This document shows positions 38,976-48,578 of a DNA stretch of 64,000 nt, in pieces. Below the pieces are notes generated by a model. That model saw only the letters and a list, made by a program, of their open reading frames with translations. It did no database searches and was not told the origin of the DNA. This DNA is from Qipengyuania gaetbuli (GTDB lineage Bacteria; Pseudomonadota; Alphaproteobacteria; Sphingomonadales; Sphingomonadaceae), in contig NZ_JAIUZO010000002.1 in NCBI RefSeq assembly GCF_020171365.1, positions 1,954,001-2,018,000 on the forward strand. The letters run 5' to 3'. Both the position numbers and the translations under genes were made by a program. The first letter of the stretch is position 1. The number at the start of each line of letters is the position of its first letter.

Positions 38976-40676
38976 ATGAGCATCAATATCGGCCCCGCTT
39001 CCAGCGACGATTTGCGTCCCAAGATCATGGTGATCGGCGTCGGTGGCGCCGGTGGTAATGCGATCGCGAACATGATGGCGGCCGAGATCGAGGGCGTGGA
39101 ATTCATCGTGGCCAATACCGATGCGCAGGCACTGTCCAGCTCGTCGGCCGAAAAGCGCATCCAGCTCGGCCCGGATATCACCGGCGGCCTCGGCGCTGGC
39201 GCCCGCCCTGAAGTGGGTAAGGCCGCGGCCGAAGAAACGGTTGAGGACATCGAAGACGCGCTTGACGGTTGCAACATGGTCTTCATCGCGGCCGGCATGG
39301 GCGGCGGCACCGGCACCGGTGCAGCGCCCGTCATCGCGGAAGCCGCGCGCCGCAAGGGCGTGCTGACTGTCGGCGTCGTGACCAAGCCGTTCCTGTTCGA
39401 AGGCACCCGCCGCATGCGCGCCGCGGAAGCCGGGATCGAGGAACTGCAGAAGCACGTCGACACGCTGATCGTCATCCCGAACCAGAACCTGTTCCTGGTC
39501 GCCAAGGCGGAAACCACCTTCAAGGAAGCCTTCATGCTCGCCGACGAGGTGCTGCAGCAGGGCGTGCGTTCGATCACCGACCTCATGGTCATGCCGGGCC
39601 TCATCAACCTCGACTTCGCCGACGTGCGTTCGGTGATGAGCGAAATGGGCAAGGCCATGATGGGCACCGGCGAGGGCGAGGGCGAAAACCGCGCGCTCGA
39701 AGCTGCCGAACTGGCGATTGCCAACCCGCTGCTCGACGGCGTGTCGATGGCCGGCGCCAAGGGCGTGATCATCTCGATCATTGGCGGCGAGGACATGAAG
39801 CTGCTCGAAGTCGACGAGGCTGCGAACCACATTCGCGAGCTGGTCGACGAAGACGCCAACATCATCTGGGGTAGCGCTTTCAACCCCGACCTGCAGGGCA
39901 AGATCCGCGTCTCGGTGGTTGCCACCGGCATCGAACAGAGCGGTTCGTCTGCCGCAGCGCCGACGCGCAGCTTCTCCATGTCGGAATCGCGCGCCCCGCA
40001 GCGCCCGGTGCTCGACCTGCCGAGCGAAAGCGTGACCGATGACGAACCCTTCGAACTGAGCGAAGGCCTCTCGGCCGAGCCGGAAGAAGACGTTCTTGAC
40101 ACTATGGCCGAAGACGAGGGCATCTCCTCGCTGGGCCTGTCGTCTGCCAGCGCCGACGATTTCGGTGACGAGGACGAAGAAGACGACGATGTCGACGGCA
40201 TCGTCGATCCGCTCGCCGGCCTGCGCAACGAAGAGACCGAGCGTTTCGACAATTACGCCGACGACGAAGACGACCTGCCTTCGCCGGCCGATGACACCGG
40301 CTTCGGTGACGGCTGGACCGACGATGGCGATGGCGCTGCCGGTTCGCCGCTCGACCTGTCCGACCCGCTCGACGGTGAAGCAGGCCAGGACGAACTGCAG
40401 CTCGGCGCGGACCAGTATGCCGACGGGCAGAGCCCGCTCGCCAGCAAGCCCGGCCGCAAGCAGGCGATCCTGGGCGGCGGCGCAGGTGGCGGCGGCGGCG
40501 ATGCCGGCGGCGGTGCACCCGCTTCGCAGGGCAGCACGCTGTTCGAACGCATGGCGAACCTGTCGCGCGGCTCATCCCAGTCGGAAAGCGACGACGATGA
40601 CGATGGCGACGAGGATGAGGGCAGCAGCGGCTCGCTCAACATCCCGCGCTTCCTTGGACGCCAGAACAACCAGTAA
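38976..40676 (+). CDS. ftsZ: Cell division GTPase FtsZ with long acidic linker
   Basis: 566 residues, far longer than the 383 of E. coli. The tubulin-like core occupies about residues 1-320: [14 protein letters not shown], the GTP signature GGGTGTG at 109-115 and the T7 region [18 protein letters not shown] highly acidic, low-complexity linker runs from about 325 to 545 ([15 protein letters not shown] and similar). The conserved C-terminal peptide [10 protein letters not shown] near the end binds FtsA and other partners. Long linkers are normal in Alphaproteobacteria. The start follows GAGGAAAG. The gene has its own upstream control region. Confidence 0.98.
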   Translation: MSINIGPASSDDLRPKIMVIGVGGAGGNAIANMMAAEIEGVEFIVANTDAQALSSSSAEKRIQLGPDITGGLGAGARPEVGKAAAEETVEDIEDALDGCNMVFIAAGMGGGTGTGAAPVIAEAARRKGVLTVGVVTKPFLFEGTRRMRAAEAGIEELQKHVDTLIVIPNQNLFLVAKAETTFKEAFMLADEVLQQGVRSITDLMVMPGLINLDFADVRSVMSEMGKAMMGTGEGEGENRALEAAELAIANPLLDGVSMAGAKGVIISIIGGEDMKLLEVDEAANHIRELVDEDANIIWGSAFNPDLQGKIRVSVVATGIEQSGSSAAAPTRSFSMSESRAPQRPVLDLPSESVTDDEPFELSEGLSAEPEEDVLDTMAEDEGISSLGLSSASADDFGDEDEEDDDVDGIVDPLAGLRNEETERFDNYADDEDDLPSPADDTGFGDGWTDDGDGAAGSPLDLSDPLDGEAGQDELQLGADQYADGQSPLASKPGRKQAILGGGAGGGGGDAGGGAPASQGSTLFERMANLSRGSSQSESDDDDDGDEDEGSSGSLNIPRFLGRQNNQ

Positions 40677-40720
40677 GGTTTCCGAACCCCGCTGCGCTCC
40701 GGGCGCGGCAAGGGCAGGCC

Positions 40721-42358
40721 ATGTATCGACCGATGAAAAACAGCAGATGGCGCGGCGCGGCCCTGGTCGCGCTCGCCATCGCCGCGACCCCGCTTGCAGC
40801 GCAGGAAGTGGTCCAGCCGCTCCCGCCCGAAGGGACGGACGAGCTCAACTCGGCCCTCCAGCGGCTTGCGCGCAATTCGGGTGATGTTCCGGCCCTGCTC
40901 GACGCAGGCGAAGCAGCGCTCAAGCTGGGTGACATTCCCGCCGCCATCGGTTTCTTCGGCCGTGCCCAGGACATAGCGCCGGCCAATTCGCGCATCACGC
41001 TGGGCCTTGCACGCGCCTATACCTATTCCCGCCGCCCCGTTGAGGCGTTGCAGCTCTTCGCCGAGGCCGAGCGGGCAGGGGTTGCACCGGCGCTGATGGC
41101 CGCCGACCGCGGGCTCGCTTTCGACCTCGTCGGCGATGCGGCGAGTGCGCAAGCGCTGTACCGGCTGGCGCTGTCGCAGGGCGAGAACTCCGATATCCGG
41201 CGCAATCTCGCGCTCAGCCAGGCGATATCTGGCGACAAGGCCGGGTTCGAGGCGACGTTGCTGCCGCTGCTGCAACAGGGCGACAATGCCGCGTTCCGCA
41301 CCCGCGCGTTCGGCCTCGCTGTGCTGGGCGAGGTCGAGGCAGCAGTGAAGATCGCGCGCGACATGATGCCAACGCCCATGGCTTCGCGTGTGGAACCTTA
41401 CCTCCGCTACATGCCGCAGTTGACGCCCGCGCAGCAGGCGGCCGCAGGGACGCTCGGCGTATTCCCGCGAACAGCAGCAATCGGTCGCGACGATCCGGCG
41501 ATCGCCGGGTTCGACAGTTCCGCAGTGCGCGGCGCGGATGCAGGCCTTGCGCCGCAAGGCCCGCCGATGGGTTCGCAGCTCGAGCGCACCCGCGCGCAGC
41601 AGCAGGCACAGGCCACAAGGCCAACACCGGCACCGACGCCGGAACCTGCCCCTTCGCCCGAACCGCGCCGCGCCGCGCCGCAGGTGGCAAGCACGATCCC
41701 GGCCTTCGAGCGCTCGGTTACGAGCCGTCCGCGCATCGAACCCGTTGTGCAGCGACCTGCGCCGCCGCCGCCACCTCTTCCGGCGCCCACGCCCGCGCCT
41801 GCACCCACACCGCAGATCGCGTCGACCGTCAGCGAGCCGGTCGTTGTTGCGCGCGGAGAGCTTCCGGCAACGACAGCCGTATCGCAGACAGCGCCTCCTC
41901 CGGCGCCTCCGCCAGCATCACCGCCTCCCGCGCCTGCACCGGCCGAGCCGGAGCCGAGCGTCGCGGATGCTTTCGCCGATTTCGACCTTACGCAAACCAG
42001 TGCCACACCGCGCGCCGGTGCAGTGGACATCACCCGCATCAAGGCCCCGCGCGAGGTCGAAGCACCGCCTCCGCCGCCCCCGCCGAAACATCCAGCCCGC
42101 CACTGGGTGCAGGTCGCGACCGGCAAGGATCTGAAGGCGCTGGGCTACGACTGGCGCAGGATTTCGCGCAAGGCTGACGGCGCGCTCGACAAAAAGGGCC
42201 CGTTCACCACGCCCTGGGGCGAAGCCAACCGTCTGCTGGCCGGGCCTTACGAATCGCGCGATGCCGCGCGCGCCATGGTGACCCGCCTGAAAGAGCTGGA
42301 AATCGACAGTTTCCCGTTCTCCAGCGACGAAGGCCAGGAGATTGCGCCGCTCGATTGA
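40721..42358 (+). CDS. Secreted TPR and SPOR domain protein
   Basis: 545 residues. A signal peptide (cleavage near AAQ, residue 28) is followed by TPR-like helices to about residue 240 (ALLDAGEAALKLGDIPAAIG, ALQLFAEAERAGV). Then comes a 200-residue Pro/Ala-rich linker. The C-terminal SPOR domain (HWVQVATGKDLKALGYDW, then GPYESRDAARAMVTRLKELE) binds denuded septal peptidoglycan. It follows ftsZ by 44 bases, so a role in late division is likely, though the exact function is unknown. Start at 40721 has GGGCAGG upstream; ATG 40733 is an alternative. Confidence 0.88.
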   Translation: MYRPMKNSRWRGAALVALAIAATPLAAQEVVQPLPPEGTDELNSALQRLARNSGDVPALLDAGEAALKLGDIPAAIGFFGRAQDIAPANSRITLGLARAYTYSRRPVEALQLFAEAERAGVAPALMAADRGLAFDLVGDAASAQALYRLALSQGENSDIRRNLALSQAISGDKAGFEATLLPLLQQGDNAAFRTRAFGLAVLGEVEAAVKIARDMMPTPMASRVEPYLRYMPQLTPAQQAAAGTLGVFPRTAAIGRDDPAIAGFDSSAVRGADAGLAPQGPPMGSQLERTRAQQQAQATRPTPAPTPEPAPSPEPRRAAPQVASTIPAFERSVTSRPRIEPVVQRPAPPPPPLPAPTPAPAPTPQIASTVSEPVVVARGELPATTAVSQTAPPPAPPPASPPPAPAPAEPEPSVADAFADFDLTQTSATPRAGAVDITRIKAPREVEAPPPPPPPKHPARHWVQVATGKDLKALGYDWRRISRKADGALDKKGPFTTPWGEANRLLAGPYESRDAARAMVTRLKELEIDSFPFSSDEGQEIAPLD

Positions 42359-42385
42359 GCGGGCCTCGCCTATCCGTATCCGGCA

Positions 42386-42410
42386 GCTTGTGCACAGGGT
42401 TTGCACAAGC
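42386..42410. repeat. 9-bp inverted repeat between SPOR and YbjN genes
   Basis: GCTTGTGCA and TGCACAAGC are perfect inverted copies around a seven-base spacer, 28 bases after the SPOR gene stop. No T-run follows, so a classical terminator is not supported; an operator or a Rho-assisted stop is possible. The 148-base gap holds nothing else recognised. Confidence 0.5.
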
Positions 42411-42506
42411 CGCTTGCGTTCTCCCCAGCACCCTCGCGCAGGCCGATTGCCAAGCCGCCACGCCGTTCTGCAAAAGGCCTCACATGAGAGCCACGGGATC
42501 GCCAGA

Positions 42507-43010
42507 ATGAGAACCTCGGAAAGCCGGTTCGAGGCCGAAGAGGACGCCGCTCCACTCGATATGCTGATGGCCCTGTTCGAGGCCCGCGGCTGGGCCTGCG
42601 GGTCGTCGGGCGAGGAAATGAGCGGCGAGGTGCCGGGCAGCTGGACGAGTTACCAGCTGCGCGGGATCTGGCGTCCGGAAGACATGGTCCTGCAACTGCT
42701 GTGCCTGCCGGAAATCCGCATCCCGGATGAAAAGCGGGCGGTTGCGCAGGAGTTGGTGACGCTGGTCAACGAGCAGATGTGGCTCGGCCATTTCGACATC
42801 TGGTCGAACGGCGGCGTGCTGCTCTATCGCAACGGCACCATCCTGGGCGACGAAGGGCTGCTCAGCCTGTCGCAGGCGCAGTCGCTGGTCGAAATCGCGG
42901 TCGAGGAATGCGACCGCTTCTACCCGGCGTTCCAGTTCGTGCTTTGGGGTGACAAGACCCCGCGCGAGGCGCTGAAGGCCGCCATGGTGGATGCGGCTGG
43001 CGAAGCCTGA
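42507..43010 (+). CDS. YbjN domain protein
   Basis: 167 residues from ATG 42507. The YbjN fold (a type III secretion chaperone-like fold) is visible: LDMLMALFEARGWACGSSGE, YQLRGIWRPEDMVLQLLCLP, LVTLVNEQMWLGHFDIWSNG and the late VEIAVEECDRFYPAFQFVLWG. It is a soluble cytosolic protein. YbjN affects motility and stress in enterics, but the alphaproteobacterial members have no known role. The start is chosen because the residues after it match the family; the upstream extension is weak. Confidence 0.88.
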   Translation: MRTSESRFEAEEDAAPLDMLMALFEARGWACGSSGEEMSGEVPGSWTSYQLRGIWRPEDMVLQLLCLPEIRIPDEKRAVAQELVTLVNEQMWLGHFDIWSNGGVLLYRNGTILGDEGLLSLSQAQSLVEIAVEECDRFYPAFQFVLWGDKTPREALKAAMVDAAGEA

Positions 43011-43142
43011 CCGCAGGGCCCAAATGGTTGATTTGCGTTAGCCAAAGGCATTCCGGTTTCGCTTGAAATCGACCGGAGAAACACCGATATTCGGGTCCGG
43101 AGCGCCGCACTATTGTGTGAGGCGCGCAGAGGAGTTTTGACA

Positions 43143-43925
43143 ATGTCCGACTGGAACGACACCGACCGTAGGACGGGCGCCACGTCCGTACCGCGCGCGG
43201 GCGACGCCGTATCCCGCCAGACCACTTTCGATGCTGGCCTGCGCCAGCACATGCTGTCGATCTACAACATGATGGCATCGGGCGTGCTGCTGACCGGCAT
43301 CGTCGCGCTGCTGTTCGTCAATTCGCCGTTGTTCGATCTAGCATATCAGGCAGTACCAACCACGATGGGTGAAGTCAGGCAGCCGACGATGCTTGGCTGG
43401 ATCATCTCGCTCTCGCCACTGGCTTTCATTCTCGTGCTCAGCTTCGGCGGCGTGGCGCGGTTCAGCAAGACCACGCTTCAGGCGATGTTCTGGTCCTTCG
43501 CGGTGATATTCGGCCTGTCGATGTCGACGATCTTCGAAACCTACACGGGTGAATCGATCGCTTCGGCCTTCTTCGCCTCGGCTGCTGCTTTCGCGGGCCT
43601 CAGCCTATTCGGCTACACTACCCAGAAAAATCTGTCGGGTTGGGGCAGCTTCCTCACGATGGGCCTGATCGGCATTATCGTGGCAATGCTGTTGAACCAG
43701 TTTGTGTTCCAGTCGGGCGCTATGGCCTTGGTGATCAATATCCTCGGCGTGCTGATCTTCGCCGCCTTCACGGCTTACGACACCCAGCGCCTGAAGAACG
43801 AATACAGCTATGTCCGCGGTACCGAATATGCGGGCAAGGCGGTCGTGATGGGTGCGTTCAGCCTCTATCTCGACTTCATCAACCTGTTCATGTTCCTGCT
43901 GCAGTTCCTGGGCAACCGCGAGTAA
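43143..43925 (+). CDS. Bax inhibitor-1/YccA family membrane protein
   Basis: 260 residues from ATG 43143, with GAGGAG upstream. A polar N-terminus of about 45 residues is followed by seven hydrophobic segments. Family landmarks: HMLSIYNMMASGVLLTGIVA, FETYTGESIASAFFASAAAF, LVINILGVLIFAAFTAYDTQ followed by RLK, and the C-terminal GAFSLYLDFINLFMFLLQFL. BI-1 proteins are pH-sensitive Ca2+ leak channels or FtsH-linked regulators in bacteria. A strong terminator follows. Confidence 0.95.
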   Translation: MSDWNDTDRRTGATSVPRAGDAVSRQTTFDAGLRQHMLSIYNMMASGVLLTGIVALLFVNSPLFDLAYQAVPTTMGEVRQPTMLGWIISLSPLAFILVLSFGGVARFSKTTLQAMFWSFAVIFGLSMSTIFETYTGESIASAFFASAAAFAGLSLFGYTTQKNLSGWGSFLTMGLIGIIVAMLLNQFVFQSGAMALVINILGVLIFAAFTAYDTQRLKNEYSYVRGTEYAGKAVVMGAFSLYLDFINLFMFLLQFLGNRE

Positions 43926-43963
43926 TTCGCTCCGCCCGTCGCAGCAGCGACTCTCTTCATCGT

Positions 43964-43999
43964 GCCCGGGGCGTAACTTGCGCCCCGGGCATTTTCTTT
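43964..43999 (+). terminator. Rho-independent terminator after the BI-1 gene
   Basis: GCCCGGGGCG (43964-43973) pairs with CGCCCCGGGC (43981-43990) around a TAACTTG loop, followed by ATTTTCTTT. It lies 38 bases after the stop codon. Confidence 0.9.
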
Positions 44000-44097
44000 G
44001 GTCCTGCTTGCGGCTAGGTTTCGGCCACGCTTCATCGCCGGTCAATGCAGACAGGCGCATGTTGGGGTCGCACATGCTTGAGGAGGGCCAGCGCGCC

Positions 44098-45039
44098 GTG
44101 AGCCGCCGTTCGAACATCACAATCCGCTTCACCGCCGTCGCCGGCGGTCTGCTCGCTCTTGCCGCCTGTGCCACTCCGCCGCCACCCCCGCCGCCTCCGC
44201 CGCCTCCGCCGCCTCCGCCGGTGGTGATACCGCCGCGTCCGGTCCCGCCGATGGGCGCGACCACGGGCATGACGATCCCGCTGGTGGCGAACGGCGTGCG
44301 CCAGACCGTCAATGCCAACCTGACCCCGTCCCAGACGACCTGGAACCTGCGCTCGGCGATGAACGTGGCGGCGCTCAATTGCCCCGAGCCGATGCGCACC
44401 TCGATCGTCGACAATTACGGCGCTTTCCTGAAGCGCAACGCGCGCCAGTTGTCGGCCACCAACCGCGCCCTGCAGAGCGAATTCCGCCAGAAGTACGGGG
44501 CGACCTACCGCGACGTGCAGGATTCCTACATGACGCAGGTCTACAACTATTTCGCGCTGCCGCCGGCGCTGAAGAACTTCTGCGACGTGACCTATTCCGT
44601 CAGCCAGGAAGTGCTGCTGGCAGAGCCGAACACGCTCGACAGTTTCGCGGCGGTCGCGCTGCCGCGGATCGAGTCGGTCTTCAACGATTTCTACCGCGCT
44701 TACGAGCAGTACCGCGTCGATCTGGCCGCCTGGGATTCGCGTTACGGCCCTTCGTCCGTGACCACCACGGTGCAGGGGTACACGAACCCGCTCGATCCGC
44801 GGGTCAATGTCGCACCGGGGCAGACGCTGGTGAACTCCATGCCGGCAGCCGCGCCGCGTAGCGCCACGGCTTCGACGCAGGCACCGCCCGCTTCCGCCCA
44901 GCAGCCGGTCGTGGTCGCCACGCAGAACCCTGCGACGGGCGAAACCACCACGGCATTGCCGACGCAGGGACCGATCTTCCAGTCGGGCGAAGTCGTGCAG
45001 GGCGAGGTCGGCCCGGTCGATACGCCGGATCCGCGCTAA
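44098..45039 (+). CDS. Lipoprotein with poly-proline stretch
   Basis: 313 residues from a GTG at 44098 with GAGGAGGG upstream; ATGs at 44059 and 44074 are in frame but give poorer signal peptides. Lipobox LAAC with Cys24 is followed at once by 15 consecutive prolines (27-41), then VVIPPRPVPP. The middle part (residues 75-215) is helical with LNCPEPMRTSIVDNYGAFLK and a second Cys in LKNFCDVTYSVSQEVL. The C-terminal 90 residues are Ala/Thr/Pro-rich. No named family is recognised. The proline run could act as a rigid spacer from the membrane. Confidence 0.75.
   Translation: MSRRSNITIRFTAVAGGLLALAACATPPPPPPPPPPPPPPPVVIPPRPVPPMGATTGMTIPLVANGVRQTVNANLTPSQTTWNLRSAMNVAALNCPEPMRTSIVDNYGAFLKRNARQLSATNRALQSEFRQKYGATYRDVQDSYMTQVYNYFALPPALKNFCDVTYSVSQEVLLAEPNTLDSFAAVALPRIESVFNDFYRAYEQYRVDLAAWDSRYGPSSVTTTVQGYTNPLDPRVNVAPGQTLVNSMPAAAPRSATASTQAPPASAQQPVVVATQNPATGETTTALPTQGPIFQSGEVVQGEVGPVDTPDPR
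44176..44220 (+). repeat. CCG/CCT codon microsatellite encoding 15 prolines
   Basis: 45 bases of proline codons, mostly alternating CCG CCT, within the lipoprotein gene. Such triplet tracts can change length by slippage while keeping frame. Confidence 0.8.
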
Positions 45040-45045
45040 GCGTCC

Positions 45046-46542
45046 TCAGACCGGCGAATAGTCGGGAAAATTGCGCGCGCAGGCGGCCAGCATCGCACGG
45101 GTCGCCTCCACATCCGCGACATCCAGCCCTTGGGGTGCGGCCTGCAATTTCTCGCGCGGCGGGAAGGTGCCATAGCCTGCGAACAGCGCATGCCAGCTCA
45201 TCGCGGCATAGGCAGGTTCCTGCCCGTAAATCGCGGCATTGGCCTCGATGATGGGCTGGTGCGTGAACCACGCCGTCATCATCGACTTGAGATTGTCGGA
45301 CAGCGCCTGGTTGGCGGCATTTTCCCGCCAGTAATCCGTGTCGCTGCGCTGGTTCACCCGGTAGTGGGCGACGATGTAGTCGCGGATCCCGTCGTAGCGG
45401 GCTGCGATACGCTGGTTGAACTCGTCGCGGTGCCGGTCGGTGAAACCGCCGCTTTCGTAGGCACTGGCAAAATCGAGCGCGGTGGCGATGACGATATGCA
45501 GCGCAGTCGCCTCGAGCGGTTCGATAAAGCCTTGCGACAGTCCGGCGGCAAGGCAGTTGCGCGTCCAGCTGTTCTCCAGCCGGCCGACCTTCATCTGCAG
45601 GAAGCGCGCCTGCGGATCGTCCGGTCCGAGGCCGAGCGCCGCGCGCAGTTCGGCTTCTGCCTCCTCGTCGGAAATGTGGCGGGAGGAATAGACATAGCCG
45701 TTCCCCACGCGCGTCGTCAGCGGGATAGACCAGCGCCATCCGGCCTTCATTGCCACGCTTTCGGTCTGCGGGATCACGGGGCCGGAATGCGGGGTGGGCA
45801 AGACGACCGCGCGGTCGTTGAACAGGTTCTCTGTGAAAGGGATGAACCGCTCGCCCAGTTTTTTCTGGGCGATCAGCGCGGCAAAGCCCGAACAATCGAC
45901 GAAGAGATCGCCCTCCACGCGTTCCCCGCCTTCGCACAGGAGTGCAGCCACGTCGCCGCGCGCATCCAGCTCGACGTCCTCCACCTTTAGCGCCCGGTGT
46001 TCGACGCCGCGCGGCACGGCCCAGTCGCGCAGGAACGCGCCGAGCTTGTGGGCATCGAAATGGTAGCCATAGCTTTGCGGGAAGGGGAAGTTGGCGTCTG
46101 GCTGCGGCCCCTTGCACCCGGCAGCGAGCGTCGCGGCGAGGAACCAGTCGTCCGGGTGGGCCGGGACGTCCACCCCGCGGCGCCGCAGCGCGCAATTGTG
46201 GGTGAAGCCGGGCTCGGTGTGCAGGTCGACAGGGCCGGGGAAGGGATGGAAATAGCTCTCGCAGCCTTCCCGCTCGCTCCAGCCGGTGAAACGGATGCCG
46301 AGTTTGTAGGTTGCGTCGCAGGCAGCCATCCAGTCCGCCTCGGTGATGCCGAGATGGTCGAAGAAAGCCTTGAGCTGCGGGGTCGAGCCTTCGCCCACGC
46401 CGATGATGCCGATGGCGGGGCTTTCGACGACAGTGACGGTGCCCCCGCGGTCGCCCCATTCGCGGTGCAGCAGGCAGGCGGTGATCCAGCCTGCACTGCC
46501 GCCGCCCAGCACGACGACACGGGGCGGTTTGGCCGCGTCCAT
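45046..46542 (-). CDS. Tryptophan-halogenase-family flavoprotein (B)
   Basis: 498 residues from the ATG overlapping the GH97 stop by one base. FAD loop VVLGGGSAGWITACLL (residues 10-25). Key residues of flavin-dependent halogenases are kept: the catalytic Lys80 in ATYKLGIRF (Lys79 of PrnA), the WxWxIP motif at 269-274 (WRWSIP), and Glu344 in FIEPLEATALH (Glu346 of PrnA). So the active site looks complete. Members near TonB receptors often lack a known substrate. It is the last gene of the glucosidase operon, and no tryptophan or indole pathway gene is near. No flavin reductase gene is in the window. Confidence 0.9.
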   Translation of the reverse strand: MDAAKPPRVVVLGGGSAGWITACLLHREWGDRGGTVTVVESPAIGIIGVGEGSTPQLKAFFDHLGITEADWMAACDATYKLGIRFTGWSEREGCESYFHPFPGPVDLHTEPGFTHNCALRRRGVDVPAHPDDWFLAATLAAGCKGPQPDANFPFPQSYGYHFDAHKLGAFLRDWAVPRGVEHRALKVEDVELDARGDVAALLCEGGERVEGDLFVDCSGFAALIAQKKLGERFIPFTENLFNDRAVVLPTPHSGPVIPQTESVAMKAGWRWSIPLTTRVGNGYVYSSRHISDEEAEAELRAALGLGPDDPQARFLQMKVGRLENSWTRNCLAAGLSQGFIEPLEATALHIVIATALDFASAYESGGFTDRHRDEFNQRIAARYDGIRDYIVAHYRVNQRSDTDYWRENAANQALSDNLKSMMTAWFTHQPIIEANAAIYGQEPAYAAMSWHALFAGYGTFPPREKLQAAPQGLDVADVEATRAMLAACARNFPDYSPV

Positions 46543-48578
46543 CACCCCAGCGGCACGAACTCGATCGCAAAGCCGCCCGCAGGGGCAAGGCGAAGGTCGA
46601 GCGTCTTGTCGGAGGTTACGGTCATGGTCTCGACCTCCATCGCATGGCGATCGGCCCCAAGTCCATCGGCCTTTGCCCCGTCGCGCCACACGGTCGCGCG
46701 GTAGCTCTTGCCCGGATCGAGGAAGCTGAGCGGCACCTTCGCCTGCCGTTCCTTCTCATCGGTCACCGCACCGACGTACCAGTTGAGCGTGTTGCGATCC
46801 CGCCGGGCGATAACCGCGAATTCGCCGACCTTGCCGTCGACCAGCATGCTTTCGGCCCAGTCGGCCGGCACTCGCTTCACGAAGTCCAGCGCCTGCGGGT
46901 ATTTCGCGATGTTTTCCGGCAGGTCGGCGACCATCTGGATGGGCGAATAGATCGCCACGTAGAAGGCCAGCTGGCGGGCAAGCGTGCTGGGAATGTCTGC
47001 CGCTTCGGCCCCGCGTCCTTCGAGCGAGAAGACGCCCGGCGTATAGTCCATCGGCCCTGCCAGCAGGCGGGTGAAGATCATCTCGGGTACGTGCCCGGCA
47101 TCGTTCTTGGGCACGCCCCAGGCATCGTATTCCGCACCGCGCGCGCCTTCCCGGCTGACCCAGTTGGGATAGGTGCGGCGCAGGCCCGTGTCCTTGATCG
47201 GCTCGTGCGGATTGACGGCGATCTTGTGCTCGGCAGCTTCCTTCACGACCTTGAGGTGGTGGCGCGACATTTCCTGCCCGTCGTGCCAGACCAGGATCTC
47301 GCCTTCGCCGTTTTCATCTGCGGGGGCGATCACGCTGCCCGCATCGGCGACATATCCGGTTTTGACCGCATCGATGCCGAGCCGCTCGTAGAACGCCATC
47401 GCGTCGGCCAGCTGCTCTTCGTAGACCTTGATGTTGCCGCCGGTTTCATGGTGGCCGATGATGCGCACGCCCTTTTCGCGGGCATAGGCGGCTACCGCCT
47501 CGATATCGAAATCGGGATAGGCGGTGGTGAAATCGAAATCGCGGCCATTGCCGAACCAGTTGCCGTCCCAGCCCAGGTTCCAGCCTTCGATCAGCACGCC
47601 GCGAAAACCGTGTTCGGCGGCGAAATCGATGTGCTTCTTGGCATTCTCGGTGGTCGCGCCATGCTTGGCGCCGCTCGCCCAGCTGGTGTTGTCGAGATGC
47701 ATTTCCCACCAGATGCCGATGTACTTGTGGGGCGTGAACCAGCTCACGTCGCCAAGCTTGTTCGGCTCGTTGAGGTTGAGGATGAGATTGCTCTCGAACA
47801 AGCCCTTTGGCCCGCTGGCGATCTGGATCGTGCGCCACGGCGTGGCGAAGGCGCCTTCGCGGATGACCTTGGGACCGCGGGGCGAAGGCGAGAGCAGGGC
47901 GCGCAGGCGCGTGCCGTCCATGCGCTTCAGCCACATGCCCGAATAATCGACCAGCGCCGCCTCGTGGAAGGACAGGTGCAGGCCATTGTCCAGGACCATT
48001 GTCACGGGCGTATGGACCGTCGACAGCGCGCTGACGGGCGTCTTCTGGTAGAGGTATTCGTAGCGGTTCCAGTCGCCCGCCGGGATCGACCAGGCAGTGC
48101 CGTCGCCCGCGATGTTGAATTCGGTCAGTTCGTCGGCGATCCGGTAGACCGGCTGCGACGCGCTTTCGGGAAATTCGACGCGAAAGCCCATGCCGTCGTC
48201 GAACACGCGCATCCGCACCGTGATTTCGCGGGCGGACGTATCGCGCTGGCGGAAGGTGACGGCGAGCTCGTTATGGAAGTCCTGCACCCACTGGCGTTCG
48301 CCCCAGGGCTGTTCCCAGCTGCTCTGGTGCGCTTCCTCGCGGAAGGAGACGACTTCGAAATTGCGGCGCATGGGATCGGCGTCGGTGAAATTGAAGCCGA
48401 GGTTCGACTTGGTGATCACCGGCACGCCGTCGCGCGTGACCTCGTAGTAGGGAATGCCTTCGCCGTCCGCGTCCAGCGATACCTTGATCCGGCCGTCGGG
48501 CGAGGTGACGGTTTCCGCCTGTGCCGCACTGATGGGAAGAAGCGATGCGCCCAGCAGCAGGGCAATGTGGCGGATCAT
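46542..48578 (-). CDS. GH97 glycosidase, probably inverting alpha-glucosidase
   Basis: 678 residues from ATG 48578 with a signal peptide (MIRHIALLLGASLLPISAAQ). GH97 domains in order: beta-sandwich N-domain, (beta/alpha)8 barrel from about residue 280 (KYIGIWWEMHLDNTSW) and a C-terminal beta domain. The candidate acid/base region is INPHEP-like VNPHEPIKDTGLRRTYPN and WVSREGARGAEYD with conserved Glu. The barrel strand DAVKTGYVAD has Gly where retaining GH97 alpha-galactosidases carry their Asp nucleophile, so an inverting SusB-type alpha-glucosidase is favoured. Periplasmic. Overlaps its upstream GH13 neighbour by four bases and halogenase B by one. Confidence 0.93.
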   Translation of the reverse strand: MIRHIALLLGASLLPISAAQAETVTSPDGRIKVSLDADGEGIPYYEVTRDGVPVITKSNLGFNFTDADPMRRNFEVVSFREEAHQSSWEQPWGERQWVQDFHNELAVTFRQRDTSAREITVRMRVFDDGMGFRVEFPESASQPVYRIADELTEFNIAGDGTAWSIPAGDWNRYEYLYQKTPVSALSTVHTPVTMVLDNGLHLSFHEAALVDYSGMWLKRMDGTRLRALLSPSPRGPKVIREGAFATPWRTIQIASGPKGLFESNLILNLNEPNKLGDVSWFTPHKYIGIWWEMHLDNTSWASGAKHGATTENAKKHIDFAAEHGFRGVLIEGWNLGWDGNWFGNGRDFDFTTAYPDFDIEAVAAYAREKGVRIIGHHETGGNIKVYEEQLADAMAFYERLGIDAVKTGYVADAGSVIAPADENGEGEILVWHDGQEMSRHHLKVVKEAAEHKIAVNPHEPIKDTGLRRTYPNWVSREGARGAEYDAWGVPKNDAGHVPEMIFTRLLAGPMDYTPGVFSLEGRGAEAADIPSTLARQLAFYVAIYSPIQMVADLPENIAKYPQALDFVKRVPADWAESMLVDGKVGEFAVIARRDRNTLNWYVGAVTDEKERQAKVPLSFLDPGKSYRATVWRDGAKADGLGADRHAMEVETMTVTSDKTLDLRLAPAGGFAIEFVPLG

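Noticed and set aside
44176..44220. CRISPR-like or tandem repeat array
   Set aside because: It is a proline-codon microsatellite inside a gene, without spacers.
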